From contig JABDFB010000002.1 in NCBI GenBank assembly GCA_013286765.1, forward strand, positions 1 through 64,000: a stretch of DNA of 64,000 bases, in the 5' to 3' direction. The position numbers and the translations under genes were made by a program. A model generated the notes under the pieces. It was not told the origin of the DNA. It saw nothing but the letters and a program-made list of their open reading frames with translations, and did not search any database. Origin of the DNA: Deltaproteobacteria bacterium (GTDB lineage Bacteria; Bdellovibrionota; UBA1018). Positions 1 to 8,199 of this stretch are shown here, one piece after another (the stretch's first letter is position 1; each line of letters opens with the position of its first letter).

Positions 1-862
1 TTCTGCGATGTCAGGATGGGTTGCCAAGAGATAGAGTGCCCAAGTCAAAGTGAACGCTGTAGTTTCAAAACCTGCCACTAAAAGTGTTTTACACTCGTCT
101 AGAATTTCTTGAGGCAATTTATTCTGTAATTCTTCTTTCGAATAGGAATGCGATCTAAGAAGGATTTCCAAAATGTCGTTTGTTTCAGTTCCAGATTCCT
201 TTTTTTTTCGTTCTTGCGGCGGTTTTTTCTAGAACAAAGCGAGTTATGGCTCCTTTGGTTCTTAAGAGTTCCGAATTTCCCCGTGTCGGCATCCATACCG
301 GCAAGCGCAAGAGAGAGTTATTCTTCTTTCGAATCAAGCCCATGCTTCTCTGTATAATTTGGCCAAATTCGATACTTTTTTCCTTATCAAGATCCACCGA
401 AAACAGGCTCTGGCAAATCACAGAGATGGTGATTTGATGCATCGCCGGGACCAGTGAAATTACAGGGGCCTTTCCCGTAGCATCGTTCCATTCTTCTAAG
501 AATTTATTGGCTGCGTTTACACTCAAAGGGACAGTTCTTTGGATTTGTTCCTGATGAAATGCTGGGGCTCCGCGCAAACGCTTTTTATGCCACTCGTCTC
601 CCTCAGTAGAGATCATCCCTCGTCCAAACAGTACGTGTTGATTCTTATAGTGCAGACCGCGCTCGTAAGCTGTGTGGTTTTTGACCATCACGTGGTGAAA
701 TAAGTCCGGATGATTGATGCAAATGATATTTCGGTGAAAAACACGAAATTTTGCGATGCCACCGTACTTGCTAGCCACTTTTGCTGGAAACTGAAACGGT
801 TCTTTCTGAAATTCTTTAATGTTGCCCATCAGACGACGGCTCTTTAACCTAGGAATTTCCAT
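1..862 (-). CDS. Cytochrome P450, frameshifted, C-terminus outside the window
   Basis: Haem-thiolate monooxygenase. The first 221 residues read in one frame from ATG at 862 and show the P450 N-terminal pattern, including the helix-C-like stretch around EWHKKRLRGAPAFH. The I-helix motif AGFETT (about residues 263-268) lies in another frame that continues to base 1. The two frames meet at a run of nine A on the coding strand (T at 200-208). Removing one A gives ARTKKKESGTETNDILEIL and an uninterrupted protein; as written it stops at 185. The ExxR and Cys-ligand regions are off the window. It starts 3 bases after the acyltransferase stop, so it is the last gene seen in the operon. The shift may be a sequencing error, a real lesion or a slippage site. 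Family call is firm; substrate unknown. Confidence 0.85.
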
Positions 863-865
863 TTT

Positions 866-1801
866 TTAGGGCTTTCCAGCCTTTTGCTTGCGACTATTTT
901 TGTACGCATTGGTTTCTAATACGAATTTTTCATCTATTCCTTCAGCCTTCGCGAGCATTGCTGCCAAATCGTTGCCAAAGGATGAAATACAAAGACCATC
1001 CATAATCAAGTGGTCCATGCCGGCTCCTAACATCAACATTTTTCTGAGGACTGGTTTTTTATCTTGATCGGGAACAAATCTCTCAGTGACGCTTCCCGCG
1101 GAAAACTGACAAGTATAGATATTGGGAGGCAGACCAACAAATGGGCTGGAAAAGCCTAAGTATTGTAGGTTGGTTAGGCCTATATTTCCGAAGAATTTTT
1201 TTGTTCTAATTGGATTTTTGAAAATATGACGATAAATCAAACTCTGAATGAATAGGGGACGTTTAAGCAAAGATCGTCTGAATTTGACAATAGGATCATT
1301 TGCCAAATCGCTCTTTATGGCACAACGCATTTCCTCATTGATTTCAGCTAGCGACTTTGTATTCGCTTCTCTGACCAAGTAGAAAACCGGAACCTTTACG
1401 CCATTGGGGAGGATTTTTAGAATCGGTACTGATATATCCACGTTCTTGAAAACAATGCATTTTTTCTTAAATTTAAATGTTCTGGCTTTCTCATGTTTCA
1501 TTGCAATTCTTGAAATTGCGTAAATAAGATACGTATTAAGGGACAGTAGAATTCTTGCATTCTTTCTTAGAAATTCCATCTTTTCAAAAAGATGGGTAAC
1601 GTCCAGTTCCCCGTGTCCATAAAATGTATAAGGTTTTTCGGCTCTGAGAACGTACTCGATCACATTTCGAACCCTGGGCCAGTCAGTCCATAGGTATTCG
1701 GCACTACCGTTGGCAGTAGTGCTAGAATGGGAACTCGAATCAAGGTCAGCCCTGGCTTCAACTTGAGCCTCCGGATTAGAGTTGGAGTGAGTTTGAAACA
1801 T
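866..1801 (-). CDS. CAT-fold acyltransferase (HxxxDG family)
   Basis: A 311-residue protein with HLIMDG at about 264-269. This matches the HxxxDG catalytic motif of the chloramphenicol acetyltransferase / 2-oxoacid dehydrogenase E2 / condensation-domain superfamily, and the size fits the fold. Such enzymes transfer an acyl group from CoA or a carrier protein to an OH or NH2. The first 35 residues are Ser/Asn-rich and probably disordered. There is no lipoyl or carrier domain, so it is not a dehydrogenase E2. Its start lies inside the end of serC (26-base overlap) and its stop is 3 bases before the P450 start, so the genes are translationally coupled. The acyl donor and acceptor cannot be read from sequence. 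Confidence 0.6.
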   Translation of the reverse strand: MFQTHSNSNPEAQVEARADLDSSSHSSTTANGSAEYLWTDWPRVRNVIEYVLRAEKPYTFYGHGELDVTHLFEKMEFLRKNARILLSLNTYLIYAISRIAMKHEKARTFKFKKKCIVFKNVDISVPILKILPNGVKVPVFYLVREANTKSLAEINEEMRCAIKSDLANDPIVKFRRSLLKRPLFIQSLIYRHIFKNPIRTKKFFGNIGLTNLQYLGFSSPFVGLPPNIYTCQFSAGSVTERFVPDQDKKPVLRKMLMLGAGMDHLIMDGLCISSFGNDLAAMLAKAEGIDEKFVLETNAYKNSRKQKAGKP

Positions 1802-2921
1802 TTTGCGTTCCTATCGTGAACTGCTTATTCTTATTGTAAAAGCCGGTCATGAAATCCACCAGCTGATCAACATCATTCTCAGTTACAGCATTGTAGAGGG
1901 AAGCTCTTAAACCGCCCAGGGAGCGATGCCCTTCTAGTCCGTAGAAACCTGCCTGTTCCGCTTCTCCGATAAACTTTCTTTCTAGTCCAATACTAGGTAA
2001 ACGGAATGACACGTTCATAATGGAACGATCTTTTTTCTCACCATGTGATTGAAAGAAGCCTGGATGCAAATCTAGGATCTGGTATAGCTTCTGGGCCTTG
2101 CGTTCGTTAATCTGGGCCATTTTTTCTAAACCGCCCACTGTGTTTAATAGCCAACGAGTTACCAACATTGTTACATACATTGCGAATACAGGGGGGGTAT
2201 TGTAGATCGAACCCATATCAATATGATTCTTATAATTCAGCATGCTAGGAATATTGTCCGGGGCATCGTGAATTAGATCGTCCCTTAGCAGCACCGCCGT
2301 GAGTCCAGCTGGTCCCAGATTCTTCTGAGCGTGAGCATATACAATAGCAAAATTTTGGACTTCAAAAGGTCTGGAAAGAAAATCCGATGACATATCACAA
2401 ACTCGGGGAACTCCATCTTTTAAGCCTGGCAAGTAGTGAAATTGTAAGCCTTCTACCGTTTCATTCGAAACATAGTGAAAATATGCCGCTTCTGGATCAT
2501 ACGAGAGTTCAGACGGTAACGGTAGTTTAGAAAAGTGAGTATTCTCTCCGTCATAGAGGACCTTTACTTTTCCCTCTCGCATTGCATCGGGAATAGACTT
2601 GGTACTCCAGTAGCCAGTTTTTAAATATTCCGCCGTCTTTTTCTTACCCCTCAACAGAAGTATAGGTATCATTGAAAATTGCAGCGTACTGCCGCCTTGA
2701 AGTTGGAGGATGTGGTAGTTCTTCGGAATATTTAGTAGGACTCTCAGGTTATTTTCAGTTTCCTTAACCACTTCTTTAAACCATTCCGACCGATGGCTAA
2801 TACCCAATATGGATTGATTCGTGTTAGGTGCTCTCTGGATTGATTCTTTAACGTTCACAAGAACTTCTTCTGGCAAAGCGCCAGGTCCACCTGAAAAATT
2901 AAGACTGGTATAACTCGCCAT
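1776..2921 (-). CDS. serC: Phosphoserine aminotransferase (SerC-type)
   Basis: PLP enzyme that interconverts 3-phosphohydroxypyruvate plus glutamate and phosphoserine plus 2-oxoglutarate. At 381 residues it has normal SerC length. It has the FSGGPGALP N-terminus, HRSEWF (43-48), LQGGSTLQF (74-82) and YAHAQKNLGPAG with the Schiff-base lysine at about 200; HRSLGGLRASLYNA near the C-terminus is also typical. It lies between a methyltransferase and an acyltransferase gene rather than with serA. It may therefore be the housekeeping SerC placed in this operon, or a paralogue that supplies an amino group to a dedicated product. A second serC elsewhere in the genome would favour the latter. Confidence 0.9.
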   Translation of the reverse strand: MASYTSLNFSGGPGALPEEVLVNVKESIQRAPNTNQSILGISHRSEWFKEVVKETENNLRVLLNIPKNYHILQLQGGSTLQFSMIPILLLRGKKKTAEYLKTGYWSTKSIPDAMREGKVKVLYDGENTHFSKLPLPSELSYDPEAAYFHYVSNETVEGLQFHYLPGLKDGVPRVCDMSSDFLSRPFEVQNFAIVYAHAQKNLGPAGLTAVLLRDDLIHDAPDNIPSMLNYKNHIDMGSIYNTPPVFAMYVTMLVTRWLLNTVGGLEKMAQINERKAQKLYQILDLHPGFFQSHGEKKDRSIMNVSFRLPSIGLERKFIGEAEQAGFYGLEGHRSLGGLRASLYNAVTENDVDQLVDFMTGFYNKNKQFTIGTQNVSNSLQL

Positions 2922-2963
2922 ACTTATCGATTATATCGATGTTGCAAAATATTCATATTGTTA

Positions 2964-3752
2964 TTAGCTAGTTTTTTGGACAGCAAATACTAGATGGCTT
3001 CGTTCAGCCGTATCTTCTTGTTTACCTACATCCACTTCCGACTCAAGTGCATGCCAGAATATCTTCATTGTTTTTAATTCAAAATAGCGGGCCAGCTCCA
3101 TCGGGAGCTCATTGTTTGGGAAAACTTTTTTGCTCGAAAAAGGTGCCAATGTGGGTAGTTTTACCCACATTGCTAACAACCCACCGGGGACAAGACACCT
3201 TGCGGATTCCGCGATGAGATCATAAAGGAATTGATCAGTGCGAAAAATTGAACCTTCGTAGGAATGAAAATCGATGGATTTGTTGTTAGGTATAACATTT
3301 GTTGGTGTTGACACTACAATGATGTCGAAAGAAGCATCCTTCTCTTGATCTAATAGGTTCTGTACTTTCACTTGATCAGAAACACGCAGGTACGGGTGGT
3401 CACTTATTTTAGTAACGGCTGGATTGATGTCGGTAAAAAGAACTGAGCGCGCACCCTGGTGGATACAGGCCAGGCCAATGACGCCTGATCCACAGCCTAA
3501 GTCTACTATCCTCTTGTTTTCGACTTGGACGTCGTTTGTCAGCACAAGCTCAATGAGTTTGTGTGCGGCAACTCCTTTGTAAGGATTAAAAATCCCTTTA
3601 GGAACGATAGTGCTAAAAACTTTTACATTTCTAAATAAGATATGGATCAATCGATCTTTCGACGACAGGAATCTGTGTTTTTCAATATAGTCGGTCGGAA
3701 GGTCTACTGGTTCGTCTAAGGTAATATCGACGTTACTAGAGAAAGCCGTCAT
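2964..3752 (-). CDS. Class I SAM-dependent methyltransferase
   Basis: A 262-residue Rossmann-fold methyltransferase. Motif I is VDLGCGSGVIG (about 83-93), the acidic end of strand 2 is FTDIN (about 106-110), and the catalytic-loop position reads STPTN (about 148-152) where PrmC/RlmG-like MTases have NPPF/Y. The loss of NPPY suggests that the substrate is not the usual ribosomal or release-factor target. The ATG overlaps the upstream stop as TAATG, so it is coupled to the GNAT-like gene. SerC follows after 42 bases. A role in methylating the product of this operon is inference. Confidence 0.65.
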   Translation of the reverse strand: MTAFSSNVDITLDEPVDLPTDYIEKHRFLSSKDRLIHILFRNVKVFSTIVPKGIFNPYKGVAAHKLIELVLTNDVQVENKRIVDLGCGSGVIGLACIHQGARSVLFTDINPAVTKISDHPYLRVSDQVKVQNLLDQEKDASFDIIVVSTPTNVIPNNKSIDFHSYEGSIFRTDQFLYDLIAESARCLVPGGLLAMWVKLPTLAPFSSKKVFPNNELPMELARYFELKTMKIFWHALESEVDVGKQEDTAERSHLVFAVQKTS

Positions 3753-4531
3753 TACACCTGCCTCCCCTTTTTTAGTCCACTTTTTCTAGAACGCGTCTTG
3801 CGAATGAGACGTTTTAATAGTGAGCGGGAAAGAGTTATTGCAGAAGGTTGAAAGATGACGGGGAGACCTATGCCTGACCTCCAATCAGGATTCTTTTTCT
3901 CGTAAATATTTAGCGTCTCCAAATGGCCTGGCTCGAGGTTAACTGTCCACGGATGTTCAAAGGGAATCGTACGAATTGAAACACGCCGTGTTTTTGAATC
4001 AAAATCCTCTTTGAGGTAATGCTGAATGCAAAAGTCTAATATACCTTTCTGTTCACTGGATAGGTATGGGTCGACTGTGGAATACCAATTAGAATGTCCA
4101 CATTGCGACACGCCAAACAGGTGAGAAGCAGGGAAGGTGATGGCAAAAACTGCCAACTTTGAAACACGGTATAATCGGAAAATTTTAAAATAGATCTTTA
4201 ACCAGGCGAGTGAATAGGCTGGATCGCCACGAAATTGACGATCAAGGAAAAGATATTCTTTCCAAAATATAGGGATCGTCTTTTTTTCTATGGTCACTCT
4301 ATCGATCCTATAACCGAAGAAGCCTCTCAGCTGACCTTGATTGTCTCTTAATAGAACCGCATTTGCTCCATCCCTAAAGAAAGAGCTAAATTTTTCAAAA
4401 TCGTGTTCAACCGAAATTTCTGGCTTGAGTCTAATATACTTTGCCCTAAGAGCATGCATTTCCAGAATAAGGTCATTATTGATATTTTTCGAGAGTTGTA
4501 TTTGCGGTCGAACGGAGGATTTGGGGAACAT
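3752..4531 (-). CDS. GNAT-like acyltransferase, function unknown
   Basis: 259 residues, probably the first gene of the minus-strand operon. The middle part (ALRAKYIRLKP, then VLLRDNQGQLRGFFGYR, then KEYLFLDRQFRGDP) has the strand/helix rhythm of the GNAT N-acyltransferase fold, including a hydrophobic strand followed by an RGxP-like pyrophosphate loop. No closer family is recognised. There is no signal peptide; the basic C-terminus (RSLLKRLIRKTRSRKSGLKKGRQ) could contact membrane or nucleic acid. Because the neighbours are a methyltransferase, aminotransferase, second acyltransferase and P450, an acyl transfer to an amino compound is a reasonable guess. The GNAT assignment rests on pattern only. 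Confidence 0.4.
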   Translation of the reverse strand: MFPKSSVRPQIQLSKNINNDLILEMHALRAKYIRLKPEISVEHDFEKFSSFFRDGANAVLLRDNQGQLRGFFGYRIDRVTIEKKTIPIFWKEYLFLDRQFRGDPAYSLAWLKIYFKIFRLYRVSKLAVFAITFPASHLFGVSQCGHSNWYSTVDPYLSSEQKGILDFCIQHYLKEDFDSKTRRVSIRTIPFEHPWTVNLEPGHLETLNIYEKKNPDWRSGIGLPVIFQPSAITLSRSLLKRLIRKTRSRKSGLKKGRQV

Positions 4532-4641
4532 TATAAATAGAATAATATTGATTCAACGTTATGTCTTTGGATTTCAAACCTTTGATTTATAACACAGTCT
4601 CTTACAGCAAAAACACTTGGGAGCCCACCATTGCACATGGT

Positions 4642-4679
4642 TTATGTAAAAACGGAAAGGGTTTTCCAGTTTTACATAA
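4642..4679. promoter_or_regulatory. 38-base interrupted palindrome upstream of the secreted-protein gene
   Basis: Ten-base arms TTATGTAAAA (4642-4651) and TTTTACATAA (4670-4679) are perfect reverse complements. Inside them GGAAA (4654-4658) pairs with TTTCC (4663-4667) around a GGGT loop, leaving a 2x2 mismatch. No U-tract follows, so a simple terminator is unlikely. It lies in the divergent gap between the GNAT-like gene and the secreted protein and could be an operator for either side. Confidence 0.45.
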
Positions 4680-4779
4680 GGAAGAGGAACTTCAAATGGG
4701 CGTCGCGAACGTTAGCAGAACAGGAATATTATCTGACTAATTTGTTGCTTTGCGTCATATTAAGTGTTACGCCCTCTCA

Positions 4780-6285
4780 ATGATTTCAACTTTGATTCGA
4801 CTGTTCCTATTGCTGGTTATTTTAGTAACAACACAAACCCAAGTCTTAGCAGGCGGTTTTTGCGCCAAGAAAATTGGACTAAACAAGAAGAAGGAACAAA
4901 TCGAAACAAAGAAAACTCTGGACGAAGAACTGGAGAAACTAGTAGGCACCCCCATCTATCAGGAACTTTATGGATTCGCAATGGAGATCCTAGAAGGCCA
5001 AGATCTCTTTCTACCTATGTTTAAGGGTCATTTAGAAGAGGAACTCAGGGCTATCTGTACTTTCGAAAGCTCCAACCCAGATGATCAAATGCCGTTTGAT
5101 AAAAAACAGCGACAATTTTCCCTAGGTTTAATCAAGGACTTAGCAACGACTCATTTCAATTGGAGCGTCACCGTTGCCCTAGAGAAAGGTGCAAGTTTAG
5201 AGAATGCGTCCGAATATGCTCGAGTCCGTGTTGGTGAATTCGGTAAGGAATTAATTCATTCAAAAGAGATTGGAGGAAAATTCGAACAGAAACATCTTGA
5301 ATCGCAAAAAGAAAATGGTGACGAAGAAAGAAGATATTCTCCAGTTGGAAGCATTTATGCCGATGCTTTTTCCGAAGCAATAGATCTGGCGGAAACTGAA
5401 TTTGGAGAAAAAAATAGGGCTAATCAAACGTCTACTCTTTTTGACAAGACCGATCAAACCGTCAAGGTCAGTAGAGTAGATGACAAAACAATTGTTCCTT
5501 CAGACTTTGAATCAAGATTAAAAAAATTGGTAGATGAAGCGACGTCAAATGTACATAAAACGACACAAGGCGTTTTGAAAAATGAAAGTGAAAATAAAAT
5601 CGATGAGTACTTTGGCCACGATTCGCTCCGAGACCGATTCGCTGCACTCGGCAAAGAAACCTTTGGATCAAGCCTAGAAATGGCATTTAAGAAAGTCCTA
5701 GATTCCGATAGTCGTCATGGGAGGGATACGTTCGCTGCGAAACCGCTGGATAGGGCAAAGCTCATAGGAGAAAAGTACCCTACTTGGGTTGCCTACCGAG
5801 TTTTTGCTCAATCGGACCCTTTTTGGCATAGTAATAATACTTTTCGGGCCGCCTTTTTTGGAGGTGCCAAAGAGGGCTCCAATATAATTTTAAGTAGAAT
5901 CCAAGGATTTCTATCTGGGGAATATGTCGAAGAAAAAACAGCAGCAGAAAAAAGAGCGCAGGAACTTCTGCTAGTGAAGCAACAAAGTGAATTGAAACGC
6001 CCTAACTACCCTAATGGGGACCGCCCTAATGATGGCGGATCCCGAACGGCAACTCATCGCGAGGAACCGGTGCAGTCAGACCAAAAAAAGCGTCGGAGGA
6101 AAGAACGTCGGGAAAGGAAGGAAAGTCGGGGACGGTCTCAGCAATCAAATCAAAAGCCAACCGAGCAAGAACACCGGATTCGAATTGAGCCGCAAGCAAA
6201 ATTCAAGACTCCAGCAACTGTGGACGAACACTTGGAACCGCTGACCGGTGATCAACACGAACCCGCTCTCCCAAAGGAGAAATAG
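4780..6285 (+). CDS. Secreted charged protein, function unknown
   Basis: The preferred start is ATG 4780, because the first residues then form a clean Sec signal peptide (ISTLIRLFLLLVILVTT, likely cut after QVLA). A TTG at 4750 would add ten residues in front. The mature part (about 470 residues) is strongly helical and rich in Glu/Lys. From about residue 390 it turns into a basic, Arg/Lys/Gln-rich low-complexity tail (KKRRRKERRERKESRGRSQQ) that ends in a Pro/Glu-rich stretch. No enzyme motif or known domain is seen. The tail could bind nucleic acid or a polyanionic surface. It is transcribed alone; the palindrome at 4642-4679 lies in its probable promoter region. Confidence 0.7.
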   Translation: MISTLIRLFLLLVILVTTQTQVLAGGFCAKKIGLNKKKEQIETKKTLDEELEKLVGTPIYQELYGFAMEILEGQDLFLPMFKGHLEEELRAICTFESSNPDDQMPFDKKQRQFSLGLIKDLATTHFNWSVTVALEKGASLENASEYARVRVGEFGKELIHSKEIGGKFEQKHLESQKENGDEERRYSPVGSIYADAFSEAIDLAETEFGEKNRANQTSTLFDKTDQTVKVSRVDDKTIVPSDFESRLKKLVDEATSNVHKTTQGVLKNESENKIDEYFGHDSLRDRFAALGKETFGSSLEMAFKKVLDSDSRHGRDTFAAKPLDRAKLIGEKYPTWVAYRVFAQSDPFWHSNNTFRAAFFGGAKEGSNIILSRIQGFLSGEYVEEKTAAEKRAQELLLVKQQSELKRPNYPNGDRPNDGGSRTATHREEPVQSDQKKRRRKERRERKESRGRSQQSNQKPTEQEHRIRIEPQAKFKTPATVDEHLEPLTGDQHEPALPKEK

Positions 6286-6297
6286 CGGGCTGCCTAT

Positions 6298-6320
6298 CTT
6301 ACCCTCCGCGGGAGGGGAAG
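6298..6320. terminator. Short GC hairpin between convergent genes
   Basis: CCCTCC (6302-6307) and GGAGGG (6311-6316) pair around GCG, and CTT (6298-6300) with AAG (6318-6320) extends the stem past one mismatch. It sits in the 39-base gap between the stops of the secreted protein and the amidohydrolase, so it can serve both strands. There is no clear U-tract. Confidence 0.45.
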
Positions 6321-6324
6321 CGAG

Positions 6325-7728
6325 TTATCGGATACCTTTGCTGATGGTTTTATGCGCTTTGCGCATTAAGCTCTGTAGTTTCTCTACCGAGAATCCACTC
6401 ATCTTCCCATTTGTATACACCATTTTTCCATCGACCATGGTCCACTTCACATGAGAAGGGTCGGAGGAATAGACGATGGAAGAGGCAATGGCCTCATTAT
6501 CCAGGGAAAGTTTTTCTGGAATAGAGTTGGTTAAGGTATTTAGATCCATCGCTACTAAATCGGCTTTTTTGCCTTCCTCGATGGATCCGATTTGATCAAA
6601 CCAATTCAGTGCTACGGCACCATTTCGAGTGGCCATATCGAGGACTTCGGTAGCCGGCATGCCTTTGGGACCGATGCGGGGTTTGTGCAAAATCGCTGCA
6701 AGTTTTAATTCATTGAATATATTTAGACTATTGTTACAAGGAGCCCCATCGGCTCCGAGGCAAACGTTGATGCCAAGGGCTTTAAGTTCTGGGATAGGTG
6801 CAATTCCAGATGCGAGTTTTAGATTGGAACTAGGGCAATGAGTAACATGGGTTCCGGTTCTTTTGAGGATTCTCTGTTCTTTTGGGTTGAGCCAGACGCC
6901 GTGAGCGATCACTAGGCGAGGGGATGTTAGCCCCATTTGTTCGAGGCATTCGATGTTTTCGCACCCAAAGCGTTTTCGGACAATTTCAATTTCGTTTTGA
7001 TTTTCACTGGCGTGGGTGTGGACGATAGCATTGAGTTCACGTGAAATCTTAGCGACTGATTTGAGTAGTTGGTCGGAACACGAAATAGCAAATCGGGGTG
7101 CGAAAGAAGCACGGATGCGATCGTTCTCTTTATTATTCCATTTAGAATATAGCTGGTATGCTTCTTCGAGTGCTTGGGCAGTAGGCTCGCTCAGGGCACT
7201 GGCGGAAGAAGACGGAATCTCCGGGGCGTGGTCCATCAGGCATTTGCCAACGCTGGCGCGGATGCCGGTGTCCCGCACGGCGCGAAAAACAGATTCCGTA
7301 TGTTTTACGGTGGCCATGTCTAAAATACAGGTGGTACCGGAAGCGAGGAGTTCGTTTATTCCCAGGAGAGCGCTAGTATATAATGTTTCCGGCGTATGGG
7401 CGGCTTCCATCAGCCAAATACGCTTCGTGAGCCACTCGATTAAATCCATATCATCGGCTTGATTCCGAAATAAAGTCTGGCAGAGATGGATATGAGTTTG
7501 GACAAAACCGGGCAAGATGGTTAAACCGCGAGCGTCGATGATTTTTAGATTCGCGCCGCGCCCTCTATTCTCACCGCGCGCACTAGGACTGCGCGACGTG
7601 ATGGCATCCATGACGCCGTTGCGGATTCGGATGTTTTTCCTAAAAACTTTACGCTGCTCGTCTTGCGTGTACAGGGTCCCATTGATGATCCACGTTTCAC
7701 TACCGGCAGCAGCTTTGTCGCGTTTCAT
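6325..7728 (-). CDS. Amidohydrolase, MtaD/TrzA/guanine-deaminase type
   Basis: Metal-dependent deaminase of the amidohydrolase superfamily, 467 residues. The metal ligands are readable: HIH (H79, H81), HASENQNE (H239, E242), H276 in AHGVW and D327 in GADGAPCNNS; HCPSSNLKLASG (297-308) is typical of the ATZ/TRZ-MtaD-SsnA group. Likely substrates are S-adenosylhomocysteine, methylthioadenosine, adenosine-like nucleosides, or an oxidised purine. It is the last gene of the deo operon and overlaps cdd by ATGA. This location favours a purine nucleoside or base rather than a triazine. The exact substrate is not set by the motifs. The last codons contain TTATCGGATACC (plus strand), which recurs elsewhere in the window. 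Confidence 0.8.
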   Translation of the reverse strand: MKRDKAAAGSETWIINGTLYTQDEQRKVFRKNIRIRNGVMDAITSRSPSARGENRGRGANLKIIDARGLTILPGFVQTHIHLCQTLFRNQADDMDLIEWLTKRIWLMEAAHTPETLYTSALLGINELLASGTTCILDMATVKHTESVFRAVRDTGIRASVGKCLMDHAPEIPSSSASALSEPTAQALEEAYQLYSKWNNKENDRIRASFAPRFAISCSDQLLKSVAKISRELNAIVHTHASENQNEIEIVRKRFGCENIECLEQMGLTSPRLVIAHGVWLNPKEQRILKRTGTHVTHCPSSNLKLASGIAPIPELKALGINVCLGADGAPCNNSLNIFNELKLAAILHKPRIGPKGMPATEVLDMATRNGAVALNWFDQIGSIEEGKKADLVAMDLNTLTNSIPEKLSLDNEAIASSIVYSSDPSHVKWTMVDGKMVYTNGKMSGFSVEKLQSLMRKAHKTISKGIR

Positions 7729-8168
7729 TTACTGCTCAAGAACCCGCGGCGGAAGGGGTTGGAAAAAATTTCAATGAATTTCTTTAGAGAGAAATTTCCC
7801 TTCACATTGGCGAAGTAGATATTGGGATTTTTTCCAAATTCGCCAATTACTTGCAGGCACATGCCGCAGGGAGGCCAAGGGTCGCGTGAATCAGTGACCA
7901 CGAGGACGTCCGAAATTTCGAGAAAACCGACTTCGCTCACCGCTTTTACAATCGCCGTACGTTCCGCACAGATACAGCCCCCGTAAGAGGAGTTTTCGAC
8001 GTTACATCCAGAAAAAATTTTCCCCGTGTTAGTGCGAATGGCGGCGCCGACTTTGTGGCCGCTGTAAATGCAGTGGGCTTTTTCCCGAGCAAGGACTGCA
8101 TTTCTGAAAAGTTCTCGAACTTCTTCTGTTGATTCTGCGATATTCGAACTGATGGGTTTTGTGGTCAT
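7725..8168 (-). CDS. cdd: Cytidine deaminase
   Basis: Zinc enzyme turning cytidine and deoxycytidine into uridine and deoxyuridine. At 147 residues it is the short homotetrameric type. NVENSSYG (56-63) binds the ribose and base, CAE (67-69) supplies the first Zn cysteine and the catalytic Glu69, and PCGMC (100-104) gives the other two Zn cysteines. It stands between punA and the amidohydrolase and its stop overlaps the next ATG (ATGA). The product can be cleaved by the pyrimidine nucleoside phosphorylase coded upstream. Confidence 0.93.
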   Translation of the reverse strand: MTTKPISSNIAESTEEVRELFRNAVLAREKAHCIYSGHKVGAAIRTNTGKIFSGCNVENSSYGGCICAERTAIVKAVSEVGFLEISDVLVVTDSRDPWPPCGMCLQVIGEFGKNPNIYFANVKGNFSLKKFIEIFSNPFRRGFLSSK

Positions 8169-8199
8169 CTTAACCTTACTTTCTGGAAGCAGCGCCCGT

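Noticed and set aside
4616..4640. TTGGG...TTGCAC resembling a sigma-54 -24/-12 promoter
   Set aside because: The GG-to-GC spacing is 11 or 12 bases, not the strict 10 needed.
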